The notes beneath the pieces are model-generated. The model worked only from the letters and a program-made list of their open reading frames with translations. It searched no databases and was not told the DNA's origin. 31,833 nucleotides of DNA from CAZGHS01 sp964525495 (GTDB lineage Bacteria; Patescibacteriota; Microgenomatia; JALYQM01), in the NCBI GenBank assembly GCA_964525495.1, contig CAZGHS010000013.1:1-31833 (forward strand), read 5' to 3'. The position numbers and the translations under genes were made by a program. Of the stretch, positions 1 to 7,633 are shown piece by piece (position 1 is the first letter of the stretch; each line of letters begins with the position of its first letter).

Positions 1-1
1 C

Positions 2-292
2 AATATGGACCATAAGTTTAAGATGGATAATTGTGCAATTTCCTTTACTGTTAACTGTGCTGATCAAGCAGAAGTGGATTATTTTTGGGAAAAGTTGTCA
101 CACGTTCCAGATGTTGAAGCGTGCGGTTGGGTGAAAGATCGCTGGGGAGTTTCATGGCAGATCGTACCTAAGGCTTTGGAAGAGACTGTAGGTGGGTCTG
201 ATCCTGAAGGGAAGAAGAGAGCGATGGATGCGATGATGGTGATGAAGAAGTTGGATGTGCAGAAGTTGTGGGATGCATATAATGGGAAGTAA
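2..292 (+). CDS. PhnB-like VOC family protein, C-terminal part (5' truncated by window edge)
   Basis: The reading frame is open from base 2, so the ATG at base 5 is probably internal and the true start lies upstream. The 95 visible residues match the second half of the PhnB/3-demethylubiquinone-9 methyltransferase-like VOC fold: a phenylalanine-rich strand (AISFTVNCADQ), an acidic helix with VDYFWEKLS, then CGWVKDRWGVSWQIVP, and a C-terminal helix MVMKKLDVQKLW. Members of this family are cytosolic and usually lack a proven reaction; the methyltransferase name is historical. Another VOC gene follows 31 bp downstream on the same strand, so the two may be co-transcribed. Family assignment is firm; function is unknown. 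Confidence 0.85.
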   Translation, partial: NMDHKFKMDNCAISFTVNCADQAEVDYFWEKLSHVPDVEACGWVKDRWGVSWQIVPKALEETVGGSDPEGKKRAMDAMMVMKKLDVQKLWDAYNGK

Positions 293-323
293 TAATTACT
301 AGAAGTTTAAAGGAGTTTGAATA

Positions 324-731
324 ATGGTTACGGATATTTTTGTTAATTTACCTGTTAATGATTTAGTTAAATCAAAGGCCTTTTTTGAAGGATTAGGATT
401 TACGTTTAATAAACAATTTACGGATGACACGGCGGGCGCTTTGGTATTGGGTGAGCATATTTTTGCAATGATTATGACTCATGAGAAATTTAAGAGCTTT
501 AATGCTCATAAGGAGATTGTTGATGCGCATAAAGCTACACAAGCTTTGTTGGCTATTGGAGTAGCGAGTCGTGCTAAAGTGGATGAATTAGCTGATAAAG
601 CTATTGAACTTGGTGGCAAAGCTTTTCGTAATCCGGATGAGTATGATTTTATGTATAGTCGTAGTATTGAAGATTTGGACGGACATGTGTGGGAAATAAT
701 GTGGATGGATCCAAGTTTTGTACAGAAATAA
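324..731 (+). CDS. VOC family (glyoxalase/bleomycin-resistance fold) protein
   Basis: A 135-residue single-module VOC protein. The N-terminal strand-helix (VTDIFVNLPVNDLVKSKAFFEGLGF) and the C-terminal strand ending in EDLDGHVWEIMWMDPS are typical of the fold; the Glu of VWEIMW is the usual second-half metal ligand position. The start is fixed by a clear Shine-Dalgarno AAAGGAG at 309-315, eight bases before the ATG. Such proteins work as metal-dependent isomerases, lyases or thiol transferases, or as drug binders, and sequence alone does not tell which. The YdeI-type gene follows after 2 bases, so the pair is surely one operon. Confidence 0.88.
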   Translation: MVTDIFVNLPVNDLVKSKAFFEGLGFTFNKQFTDDTAGALVLGEHIFAMIMTHEKFKSFNAHKEIVDAHKATQALLAIGVASRAKVDELADKAIELGGKAFRNPDEYDFMYSRSIEDLDGHVWEIMWMDPSFVQK

Positions 732-733
732 TT

Positions 734-1306
734 ATGAAAAAAGGTGAATATGAGATTCTATCTTTTGAAAATAGTAAAGAATTTCATACATGGTTGAAGC
801 AGAATCATGCTGATTCGAATGGGATTTTTGTACGACTGTATAAAAAAGACTCTGGTGTGAAGAGCATTACGTATGCTGAGTGTGTGGACGAAGCACTTTG
901 TTTTGGATGGATAGATAGTATTGTGAATAAACTGGATGAGAAGTCGTACATTCAGAAATTTACTCCACGTCGGCCGAAGAGTATGTGGTCGAAGATTAAT
1001 GTGGACAAGGTTACGCAGTTTATTAAAGATGGACGAATGACAGCAGCGGGGATGGCGGAGATTGAGCGAGCGAAAGCGGATGGTAGATGGGCAGCTGCAT
1101 ATGATTCGCCAACTAACATGCAGATGCCTGAAGATTTTTTGAATTTGCTAGTGAAGCACAAAAAAGCACAGGAGTTTTTTGAGACGTTGAATAAGACTAA
1201 TAAGTTTGCGATTGCTTTTCAATTGCACAATGCGAAAAGGCCCGAGACACGCGAGCAACGAATGCAGAAGTTTGTGCAGATGTTAGAGCGTGGGGAGAAA
1301 CTGTAA
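734..1306 (+). CDS. YdeI/OmpD-associated family protein
   Basis: A 190-residue protein of the YdeI/OmdA family. The hallmarks are visible: a helical N-terminus (SKEFHTWLKQNHADSNGIFVRLYKK), the signature TYAECVDEALCFGWIDSIV, then FTPRRPKSMWSKIN, and a C-terminal helical region with the late motif AKRPETREQRMQKFVQML. Members have been linked to polymyxin or peptide tolerance in some bacteria, but no enzyme activity is settled. I chose the ATG at 734 because residues from MKKGEYEIL onward fit the family; the frame extends back to 689 but only inside the VOC gene. There is no good Shine-Dalgarno site, so translational coupling to the VOC gene that ends 2 bases earlier is likely. Confidence 0.88.
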   Translation: MKKGEYEILSFENSKEFHTWLKQNHADSNGIFVRLYKKDSGVKSITYAECVDEALCFGWIDSIVNKLDEKSYIQKFTPRRPKSMWSKINVDKVTQFIKDGRMTAAGMAEIERAKADGRWAAAYDSPTNMQMPEDFLNLLVKHKKAQEFFETLNKTNKFAIAFQLHNAKRPETREQRMQKFVQMLERGEKL

Positions 1307-1336
1307 TAGCTGGTAATCTAAATGTGCAATTAATGA

Positions 1337-1366
1337 TTGCATATATTCATACAATTATACTATAAT
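1337..1366 (+). promoter_or_regulatory. Candidate sigma70 promoter for the GlsB/YeaQ-like gene
   Basis: TTGCAT at 1337-1342 and a perfect TATAAT at 1361-1366, 18 bases apart. Transcription would begin near 1373, giving a leader of about 30 bases that contains a strong ribosome site. Confidence 0.6.
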
Positions 1367-1402
1367 ATTTATATTATTATCTTAAATAAGGAGGATAGTT
1401 GT

Positions 1403-1651
1403 ATGGGTATTATTTCCTGGATTATTGTCGGCTTGTTAGCTGGCTGGATAGCATCAATGATTATGAAGACAGATGGAGCGCAGGGACCTATGATGGATAT
1501 TATCATGGGTGTAGTGGGTGCGTTTGTCGGAGGATTTTTGATGAATATGATGGGTCAATCAGGCGTAACTGGGTTCAATTTGTATAGTATCGTAGTTGCT
1601 ACTTTAGGCGCCATTGTTGTGATCTTTATCGGCCGCAAACTGCGACATTAA
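1403..1651 (+). CDS. GlsB/YeaQ/YmgE family stress-response membrane protein
   Basis: An 82-residue, glycine-rich, three-helix membrane protein: helix 1 IISWIIVGLLAGWIASMIM, a short polar loop KTDGAQGP, helix 2 MMDIIMGVVGAFVGGFLMNM, then helix 3 LYSIVVATLGAIVVIFIG and a basic tail GRKLRH. This pattern and length match the transglycosylase-associated (Transgly_assoc) family, which is often induced by general stress; its molecular role is unknown. The start is set by the near-perfect Shine-Dalgarno AAGGAGG at 1388-1394, eight bases upstream; the frame continues back to 1337 but that stretch is promoter. The gene stands alone, with its own promoter and a terminator 23 bases after the stop. Confidence 0.92.
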   Translation: MGIISWIIVGLLAGWIASMIMKTDGAQGPMMDIIMGVVGAFVGGFLMNMMGQSGVTGFNLYSIVVATLGAIVVIFIGRKLRH

Positions 1652-1674
1652 GTACTTATTTTTTCTTTTATTAG

Positions 1675-1701
1675 CAGGGCGGAGTAATCCGTCCTGTTTT
1701 T
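1675..1701 (+). terminator. Rho-independent terminator
   Basis: A 9-bp stem CAGGGCGGA / TCCGTCCTG with one G-U wobble and a GTAA loop (1684-1687), directly followed by TTTTT. It closes the single-gene GlsB/YeaQ-like unit and separates it from the MFS gene. Confidence 0.88.
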
Positions 1702-1764
1702 ATTTCTTCTAGGTCTCATGTTATAATAATACTGTTACTGTCAGGTTATTGTGAGGTATTCCTT

Positions 1765-3063
1765 TTGAAAACATTTTATAAGCTTCTCGGTGTGGCTTTA
1801 ATTGCTACTATGACTAATAATTTTGTATGGTTTGCTCTAACATTTTGGGCGTATTTGACTACTCAGAATGTTGTGGCTACGTCGATTGTGGGTGGAACAT
1901 TTTTGGTTGTGAATGCGTCTACGTCTTTCTTTTTGGGTTCAATTGTGGATCACCATCGTAAAAAGAATGTGATGATCGCTTCAAGTGTATTTACGCTTAT
2001 TGCTTTTGTTTTAGGTTTTTTGGTCTATATCTTAGCTCCTGCAGGGGCGTTTGAGTCTGTTAAAAGTATTTATTTTTGGATAATTGGCGCTGTATTATTG
2101 TGTGGCGTAGTAGCTGGTGGAATTTACAATATTGCGATTCCGACTTTAATTGGACTAACTGTGCCTGAAGATAAACGGGATAAGGCCAATGGTATGTATG
2201 GAATGGTTGGCGGTATTTCTATGGGAATTACAGCTGTTGCGAGTGGTTTGATATTGGGGAACTGGGGAATGTATTGGGTGTTGGTTACGGCGATTGGGTT
2301 TACTGTTTTAGCTTTAATCTCATGGATATTTATTGCAATCGAGGAGAAGAAAATTATCCATGTTGAAGGACAAGAAGATCTTCGAAAGGTGGACGTTAAA
2401 GGAACTATTAAGGTAATAAAATCTGTGCCAGGACTTTTTCCCTTAATCTTTTTTACCACGTTCAATAACTTTTTGGGCGGTGTGTTCATGGCACTGATGG
2501 ATGCGTATGGTTTGACCTTAGTATCTGTGCAGGTATGGGGGACGATTTGGGGTGTGTTGAGCTTTGGATTTATCTTTGGTGGTCTGTATATTTCAAAGTA
2601 TGGATTGGGTAGTCGACCAATTCGTAATTTGTTTTTGATTAATATGATTATGTGGATTGATTGTATTTTGTTTGCAATACAGCCTTCGATCTGGTTATTG
2701 CTCTTGGGTATGGTTATCTGGATGCCTCTCGTGCCGTTTGTGCAAGCAACAGAGCAGACAATTTTTCAGAAAGTAGTTCCACCTGAACGTTTGGGGCGCG
2801 TGTTTGGATTTGCTCAGAGTATTGAACAGGCTGCGTCTCCTTTGACTGCGTTTTTGATTGGACCGATCGCACAGTATATTTTTATCCCGTTTATGACGAC
2901 TGGGAATGGTGTTCAATTGATTGGCGATTGGTTTGGGACTGGGACTGGTAGAGGGATTGCGCTAGTGTTCATGATGGCAGGGGTGATAGGATTTATCGTG
3001 ACTGTTATTGCGAAGAATTCTCGGTTTGCTAAGGTTTTGGCTGAGCGGTATGCGCAGGAGTAA
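1765..3063 (+). CDS. MFS transporter (DHA3-like exporter)
   Basis: A 432-residue integral membrane protein with about 12 hydrophobic helices split by a central charged loop (EEKKIIHVEGQEDLRKVDVKG, near residues 193-213). Loop 2-3 carries IVDHHRKKNVMI, the MFS motif-A position. The layout and the late VVPPERLGRVFGFAQS resemble the macrolide-efflux/enterobactin-exporter branch (MFS_3). The substrate cannot be read from sequence. The chosen start is TTG at 1765, with GAGGT at 1753-1757 as ribosome site; it gives a complete first helix (FYKLLGVALIATMTNNFVW), while the next ATG at 1810 would cut into it. A TATAAT at 1722-1727 is a likely -10 box. The stop abuts the stop of the convergent DUF4199 gene. 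Confidence 0.87.
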   Translation: MKTFYKLLGVALIATMTNNFVWFALTFWAYLTTQNVVATSIVGGTFLVVNASTSFFLGSIVDHHRKKNVMIASSVFTLIAFVLGFLVYILAPAGAFESVKSIYFWIIGAVLLCGVVAGGIYNIAIPTLIGLTVPEDKRDKANGMYGMVGGISMGITAVASGLILGNWGMYWVLVTAIGFTVLALISWIFIAIEEKKIIHVEGQEDLRKVDVKGTIKVIKSVPGLFPLIFFTTFNNFLGGVFMALMDAYGLTLVSVQVWGTIWGVLSFGFIFGGLYISKYGLGSRPIRNLFLINMIMWIDCILFAIQPSIWLLLLGMVIWMPLVPFVQATEQTIFQKVVPPERLGRVFGFAQSIEQAASPLTAFLIGPIAQYIFIPFMTTGNGVQLIGDWFGTGTGRGIALVFMMAGVIGFIVTVIAKNSRFAKVLAERYAQE

Positions 3064-3531
3064 TTACTTAGATTTTGTTCTGACGAATAGTGCGATGATT
3101 GCTGAATATAGGGTGCCGAAAATGAGGGCGCTCATAAACTGTATTAGCATGTCTACTGCTATTACTATTCCTACGGGTGTTTCATACATTTTATATGTTT
3201 CACGCACGTATCCGTTGAGAATGTTTGGATTAATGAATAGGTAATAAGCTGCGAAGATGAACGGCGAGATTAATCCAAATACTACTGATATTTTAAAACC
3301 TTCATAAAATGCTTGTTTATAGGAGAGTTTTCCTTGGAGCATTTTCTTTTTTTCGTTCATTCCTAAATACCAAATTACTGCTGGAGCTATGAATTGATAG
3401 ACGAGAAAAAGTGGGGATTTATCTGCGAATGTTTCATTTTGACCGGTGATCTCCATGGTGAGTAAACAGACCACGAGGATTGCACAGAGAATAAATGCGT
3501 ATTTGATCGGATTTCTTTTTAAAAACTTCAT
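3064..3531 (-). CDS. DUF4199-like four-helix membrane protein
   Basis: A 155-residue protein with four hydrophobic helices: YAFILCAILVVCLLTMEIT, PLFLVYQFIAPAVIWYLGM, ISVVFGLISPFIFAAYYLF and a C-terminal pair ending YSAIIALFVRTKSK. The middle stretch NEKKKMLQGKLSYKQAFYEGFKISVVFGLISP is diagnostic of DUF4199: a KKxxxxGxLSYxxAFxxG loop between helices 2 and 3. No function is known for the family. It reads toward the MFS gene and ends exactly where that gene ends. Its own promoter is a near-consensus one ending 6 bases before the ATG, with no Shine-Dalgarno site, so the message is probably leaderless. Confidence 0.85.
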   Translation of the reverse strand: MKFLKRNPIKYAFILCAILVVCLLTMEITGQNETFADKSPLFLVYQFIAPAVIWYLGMNEKKKMLQGKLSYKQAFYEGFKISVVFGLISPFIFAAYYLFINPNILNGYVRETYKMYETPVGIVIAVDMLIQFMSALIFGTLYSAIIALFVRTKSK

Positions 3532-3537
3532 AGATTA

Positions 3538-3566
3538 AGCATAAATATTATATTATGTCTTGTCAA
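3538..3566 (-). promoter_or_regulatory. Sigma70 promoter for the DUF4199 gene, probably leaderless
   Basis: On the minus strand: perfect TTGACA (3561-3566), 17-base spacer, TATGCT (3538-3543), then only 6 bases to the ATG at 3531. Expected initiation falls on or next to the A of the start codon. Confidence 0.7.
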
Positions 3567-3630
3567 AGATTTTCCTACATTCGATTCTGCTTGCATAGAG
3601 TAGTAAAATAACAGTGTAAGGATTTTATTT

Positions 3631-4143
3631 ATGACAAGTGTGCATTTTAAAGCAAAGATTGAAATACGAGATGGAAATCCGTATGTGTTGATAAGTAATG
3701 AACAAGCAGAAATATTGAAACCTGGGTGGAAGCGACCTCTTCCGGTGATTGTCCAGATTAATGATAAACCTGATGATCCTTGGCATATTAATATGATGCC
3801 AGCGGGCGATGGTAGTTTTTATCTCTATTTGCATGGTGACGTGCGCAATGCTTCTGAGACTAAGGTGGGAGATACAGTAAGAGTGGATGTGTCTTTTGAT
3901 CCGGAGTATAAGAGTGGACCGATGCACCCGATGCCGAAATGGTTTAAGTCTGCCTTGGATGAAAATGCTGTAGCTAAAAAGAATTGGGAGCGATTGATAC
4001 CGAGTCGTCAGAAAGAGATTTTGCGATATTTTTCGTGGTTAAAATCTCAGGAGGCGATTGACCGTAATCTTGAGCGGGCTATGCTTGTGTTGAGTGGTCA
4101 GCCAGCTCGATTTATGGCTCGATCGTGGAAAGATGGAGAGTAG
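3631..4143 (+). CDS. DUF1905 plus YdeI-type C-terminal domain protein
   Basis: A 170-residue protein in two parts. Residues about 4-95 are a small beta-barrel typical of DUF1905 (FKAKIEIRDGNPYVLI, then KRPLPVIVQIND, then a paired-strand region ending VGDTVRVDVSFD). Residues about 105-165 are the helical bacteriocin-protection/YdeI tail (FKSALDENAVAKKNWERLIPSRQKEILRYFSWLKSQEAIDRNLERAMLVLSG, an NW..L.PSxxKE pattern). This domain pair is common; its function is not established. AAGGA at 3618-3622 sits eight bases before the ATG, and TAAAAT at 3604-3609 is a plausible -10 box. It is a distant relative of the YdeI gene at 734 and, like that one, sits beside a VOC gene. Confidence 0.85.
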   Translation: MTSVHFKAKIEIRDGNPYVLISNEQAEILKPGWKRPLPVIVQINDKPDDPWHINMMPAGDGSFYLYLHGDVRNASETKVGDTVRVDVSFDPEYKSGPMHPMPKWFKSALDENAVAKKNWERLIPSRQKEILRYFSWLKSQEAIDRNLERAMLVLSGQPARFMARSWKDGE

Positions 4144-4148
4144 AAGTT

Positions 4149-4157
4149 TGGTATAAT
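4149..4157 (+). promoter_or_regulatory. Extended -10 promoter for the downstream VOC gene
   Basis: TGGTATAAT (TGn plus perfect TATAAT) lies just after the stop codon of the DUF1905 gene. Initiation near 4164 would give a leader of about 30 bases containing GGAG at 4184-4187. No good -35 box is visible, as expected when an extended -10 is present. Confidence 0.6.
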
Positions 4158-4193
4158 GGTTGTATATTTATTGATAGCAGAATGGAGAATTTT

Positions 4194-4559
4194 ATGTTGA
4201 ACATGAATTCAATAATGATTGGAACATCACAAATTAATGAAATGGCAAAGTTCTATCACGGTGTGATCGGTCGACCAGCAGATATGGAAGAGGGCGGATG
4301 GCATGGATGGCAGATAGGGAAATGCTTTTTGACTATAGGAGAGCATTCAGAAGTGCATGGGCAGGCTAAAGAACCTCAGCGAATGATATTTAATTTCGAA
4401 ACGAAAGAAGTTAAGGAAGAATTTGCACGGATTAAAGAGACTGGTGCAAAGGTTATTGCAGAGCCTTATGAAATGGGTGGTGGATGGATTGCGACGTTTG
4501 CTGATCCTGATGGCAACTATTTTCAGTTGATGACACCTTGGGAATCTGAAAAGGTCTAG
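4194..4559 (+). CDS. VOC family (glyoxalase-like) protein
   Basis: A 121-residue single VOC module. The start half has SIMIGTSQINEMAKFYHGVIGRP and the C-terminal half has the classical end FADPDGNYFQLMTPWE. The FADPDGN turn followed by a strand with a ligand-position residue (Gln here, where many enzymes have Glu) is diagnostic. The Gln replacement hints that this copy might bind a ligand without being a metal enzyme; this is an inference. I chose ATG 4194 because GGAG at 4184-4187 lies 6 bases upstream; ATG 4182 and the longer frame from 4125 lack a ribosome site and the latter precedes the promoter. The stop is 2 bases from the convergent gene's stop. Confidence 0.85.
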   Translation: MLNMNSIMIGTSQINEMAKFYHGVIGRPADMEEGGWHGWQIGKCFLTIGEHSEVHGQAKEPQRMIFNFETKEVKEEFARIKETGAKVIAEPYEMGGGWIATFADPDGNYFQLMTPWESEKV

Positions 4560-4561
4560 TT

Positions 4562-5080
4562 TTACTCCCAGATTCCTGCTTCTAAATCTTTACTTGTGAG
4601 GTGAATAACTAGTTTGGCGAACCATGTTCGGTGGTTTTTCCAATAGTGATGCACTTTGGCTGTGACAGTGACAATATTTTTAATTTCTGCTGATGTGAAG
4701 TCGTCGTTTACTGGTAATGTGATGGTGTTTTGATTTTGGGCACACGAGACATTTTCGGAGTTAATAATATCTGCAAACCATTTGGCCATGTTTGGCGTGG
4801 TTAGTTTTATTTCTACATTTCCTTGTTTATTAAATTGGAAAGCATAGGGAATTAATTGCTTGTAGGCTCGTGTGATCTCTTTGGTGGCTTCAATATAGTT
4901 ATCGGTAGTGTTAGTAGTGTTGTCGGATTTGAAAGCTAGTTTTGTGCCGCGGTGTGGAGGCCCGCCTTCTTTTGCTAAAATACAAAAATTGTTCCACATT
5001 TTATCCCAAGCTATCGCTCCAATTTCGTCGTAAACGTATGGTGCTGCTGACATGGGAATATTTTTACTTGATTGGTTCAT
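4562..5080 (-). CDS. Conserved hypothetical protein with GGPPHRG motif
   Basis: I do not recognise the family with confidence. The 172-residue product is soluble, with no signal peptide or membrane helix. Its N-terminal part has MSAAPYVYDEIGAIAWDKMW followed by AKEGGPPHRGTKL, where GGPPHRG (residues 39-45) looks like a conserved loop. The middle has several Asn/Thr-rich segments, and the end is rich in aromatic and His residues (VHHYWKNHRTWFAKLVIHL). The composition suggests a small alpha/beta binding protein. It is divergent from the RCC1 gene with a 30-base gap that must hold both promoters: on this strand TTTTCA, 17 bases, TACATT, 8 bases, ATG is a weak candidate. No Shine-Dalgarno site is present. 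Confidence 0.75.
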   Translation of the reverse strand: MNQSSKNIPMSAAPYVYDEIGAIAWDKMWNNFCILAKEGGPPHRGTKLAFKSDNTTNTTDNYIEATKEITRAYKQLIPYAFQFNKQGNVEIKLTTPNMAKWFADIINSENVSCAQNQNTITLPVNDDFTSAEIKNIVTVTAKVHHYWKNHRTWFAKLVIHLTSKDLEAGIWE

Positions 5081-5098
5081 GGTAATTTAATGTAAAAT
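5068..5098 (+). promoter_or_regulatory. Promoter for the RCC1-MFS-nickel operon, short leader
   Basis: TTGATT (5068-5073), 19-base spacer, then TGTAAAAT with TAAAAT at 5093-5098. The ATG follows 12 bases later, giving a leader of about 6 bases with no Shine-Dalgarno site. Confidence 0.5.
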
Positions 5099-5110
5099 AT
5101 CTCTACTTTT

Positions 5111-6379
5111 ATGAAAAGAAGCTACTTTACCTATCTTATATTACTGGTTGTTGTTGGGATTGTGGCTTTGAATGTATTTAGTTTGTTACGCAAACAACAG
5201 TCACAGAAGCCAATAACTGGCGGAAGTATAGCATATTGGGGCGTTAACGAACACGCGCCGAAAAATTCTGGTGACGCATCTCGCGGAATACCTTGGATAA
5301 CAGATGTTACAAAAGTATCGTCAGGCCATGATCATTTTTTAATTATGTCTAAAGATGGAACTGTGTATGCTGTTGGCAGTAATACTTTTGGTCAGCTTGG
5401 TAGTGATGTTTTGAATTACCAAACAGATCCTGTTAAAGCTCCTTTTTTGGAAAAGGCTATAGATATTGCTGCAAATGGGCACCATTCGTTGGCTGTGGAT
5501 AAGGACGGAAACGTATGGGCCTGGGGTTTAAATTTGAGTAGTCAGCTTGGTGATGGTGCAAACGATATGAAAACAGGTCCAAAAAAAGTCGTTGGATTGG
5601 AACATGTTAAGGGTGTGGCTGCAGGATACCGTTTTTCGGTGGCTCTGAAAGAAGATGGGAGTGTCGTCGGATGGGGTTCACATTGCGATACTTCGAAATC
5701 TTTTGATACACAAAATGTTGTGCGGTTGTTTGCCTCAACTTTAGTGCAGAGTGGAGGGTATGCCGATGCCTCGAGTACTAGTAATCAGGCATATAATTTT
5801 CTGGATGACTGCCAGCGAGAGCGTTCGACAGGTATTAATACGACTGCTGTAAAACAGATTGAAGGAATGACTGGAATTACAAAATTGAGTGCGGGTTTTG
5901 GGCATACTTTAGCGTTGAAAGACGATGGGACCGTGAGGGTTTTGGGGTGTAATAAATTTGGTCAGGTTGGGAACAAGTCGTTTGAGAATGCTTTGACTAC
6001 AGAAACTGTTGCTGATCTACAAAATATTGTAGATGTCGCGGCTGGGTATCGGCATTCGCTTGCCTTGGATAAGGATGGGAATGTTTGGGCGTGGGGGTAT
6101 AATAATGCAGGACAACTCGGAGACGGTTCTACCGAGACTCGAACAGCTCCTGTGAAGGTTCCTGCTTTGCAGGGCGTTACATCTATTGCAGCAGGATATG
6201 ATTATTCAGTCGCTGTGGTGCGTGACGGTCGAGTGATGGGTTGGGGAAGTAATGCAAGCAAGCAGATTAGCTCTAAGAATATTTCTGAGAGCAAAGTCCC
6301 GATTACACTTGATATGATAGATTTTGCACAATCGGTAGCTGCTGGCGGTACACAAGTAGTAGTTATTACCCAGAGATAG
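5111..6379 (+). CDS. Membrane-anchored RCC1-repeat beta-propeller protein
   Basis: A 422-residue protein with an N-terminal anchor (residues about 6-25, YFTYLILLVVVGIVALNVF) and an outward-facing body of about seven RCC1-type repeats. The repeats share the pattern [IV]xxVAAGxxHSLAVDKDGNVWAWGxNxxGQLGDG, for example near residues 125-150 and 310-340, and would close a seven-bladed propeller. An insertion of roughly 45 residues with two Cys (CDTSKSF... and DDCQRE) interrupts the third/fourth blade. In bacteria such propellers are usually extracellular protein-interaction scaffolds; the eukaryotic Ran role does not carry over. It leads a tight operon (3-base gaps) with an MFS permease and an RcnA-like nickel/cobalt transporter. 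Confidence 0.88.
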   Translation: MKRSYFTYLILLVVVGIVALNVFSLLRKQQSQKPITGGSIAYWGVNEHAPKNSGDASRGIPWITDVTKVSSGHDHFLIMSKDGTVYAVGSNTFGQLGSDVLNYQTDPVKAPFLEKAIDIAANGHHSLAVDKDGNVWAWGLNLSSQLGDGANDMKTGPKKVVGLEHVKGVAAGYRFSVALKEDGSVVGWGSHCDTSKSFDTQNVVRLFASTLVQSGGYADASSTSNQAYNFLDDCQRERSTGINTTAVKQIEGMTGITKLSAGFGHTLALKDDGTVRVLGCNKFGQVGNKSFENALTTETVADLQNIVDVAAGYRHSLALDKDGNVWAWGYNNAGQLGDGSTETRTAPVKVPALQGVTSIAAGYDYSVAVVRDGRVMGWGSNASKQISSKNISESKVPITLDMIDFAQSVAAGGTQVVVITQR

Positions 6380-6382
6380 TAT

Positions 6383-7630
6383 ATGTTTAAAAAATTCTTT
6401 TCGGTTCCTTTTACCCGCAATATTATATTGCTTTCGGCTATTAGTTTTTTTACTGATATTTCGAGCGAAATGTTGTATCCGATCTTTCCTTTGTATTTTC
6501 AATCGATTGGATATAGTGTTTTGATGATAGGGTTTTTGGAGGGTGTTGCCGAAGTTGTATCTGGTACATTCAAATCGTTGATTGGGTATTATTCAGACAA
6601 GCTTCATAAGAAGAATATTTTTATTACTTTGGGATATGGTATCTCTGCATTGGCGAAGCCTGTGATTGGATTAACTCAGAATTTTTATGGAGTTACGGGT
6701 GCACGGTTGGCAGACCGGCTGGGTAAAGGGATTCGGACAACCCCTCGAGATGCTATTTTGACTGAAGAATCTGCATTGGAGAGTCGAGGCGTCGTGTTTG
6801 GTTTTCATCGAGCGATGGATACGTTAGGAGCTTCGATCGGGCCTGTTATCACGCTTGCGCTGCTTTATTTTTTCACTACAGATTACAAAAATATTTTTGT
6901 GTATTCTTTAATTCCGGGAATTATTGCTTTGTGTTTGACTTTTATGCTACGGAAAGAGAAAAAAAGAGAAGTTGTGGTAGAAGGGGAGAAAAAATCGCTT
7001 TCGTTTGGTGTGCGTAATTTCATTAAATCATCGACACCAGCGTATCGGAAACTGATTGTTGGATTGCTTTTTATTGCGATATTGAATAGCACGGATATGT
7101 TTCTGTTGTTGCGAGCAAAACAGCTTGGTTTGAGTGATGTAACGCTTATTATTGTGTATATTTTCTATAATTTGATCTTTGCGATTGCCGCTATACCGGT
7201 TGGAAATTTGAGTGACAAAATTGGATTTAAGAAGGTCTTTATGGTGGGAATTCTCTTGGTTAGCTTTGTATATGGAGTACTGGGGTATGGTGTGACTGGA
7301 ATTGTGCCGTTGTTCTTTGTTTTTGCAGTGTATGGTGTGTTTGCAGCCATCAAAGAGGGAGTCGCGAAGGCCTGGGTATCTTTGCATATTACACAAGAGT
7401 ATATGGGGACAGGCTTGGGGGTGTACTTTACTCTGACGTCGTTTGCGTTTTTGATTGGTAATTTGATTACTGGTTTGATGTGGCAACAATATGGTCCTGA
7501 AGTAGCATTTATGTTTATATCGTTGTTTAGCTTGGGTGTGTTGCTTTACTTTAGCCGGCTACAGATTGCTCATCAGGCTGAGATTGATGAGAACAAACTG
7601 GGGAATCTTGGTTGTAATAGTGGACACTAG
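6383..7630 (+). CDS. MFS transporter
   Basis: A 415-residue, 12-helix MFS permease. Helix 1 carries SAISFFTDISSEMLYPIFPLYF. Loop 2-3 has GYYSDKLHKKN (motif A), and residues about 107-123 hold ARLADRLGKGIRTTPRDA, a signature of a widespread bacterial MFS group next to helices 4-5. A charged loop EKKREVVVEGEKKS marks the centre, and the second motif-A copy is GNLSDKIGFKK. The substrate is unknown; relatives are annotated anywhere from drug to metal-complex exporters. It begins 3 bases after the RCC1 gene and ends 3 bases before the nickel/cobalt gene, so the three are co-expressed. The ribosome site is poor (AGAGATAG), which suggests coupling. Confidence 0.88.
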   Translation: MFKKFFSVPFTRNIILLSAISFFTDISSEMLYPIFPLYFQSIGYSVLMIGFLEGVAEVVSGTFKSLIGYYSDKLHKKNIFITLGYGISALAKPVIGLTQNFYGVTGARLADRLGKGIRTTPRDAILTEESALESRGVVFGFHRAMDTLGASIGPVITLALLYFFTTDYKNIFVYSLIPGIIALCLTFMLRKEKKREVVVEGEKKSLSFGVRNFIKSSTPAYRKLIVGLLFIAILNSTDMFLLLRAKQLGLSDVTLIIVYIFYNLIFAIAAIPVGNLSDKIGFKKVFMVGILLVSFVYGVLGYGVTGIVPLFFVFAVYGVFAAIKEGVAKAWVSLHITQEYMGTGLGVYFTLTSFAFLIGNLITGLMWQQYGPEVAFMFISLFSLGVLLYFSRLQIAHQAEIDENKLGNLGCNSGH

Positions 7631-7633
7631 TGT

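Noticed and set aside
5..7. ATG at base 5 as the true start of the first gene
   Set aside because: The frame is open upstream to the window edge and the protein begins in the middle of a PhnB-type fold, so the start lies outside the window.
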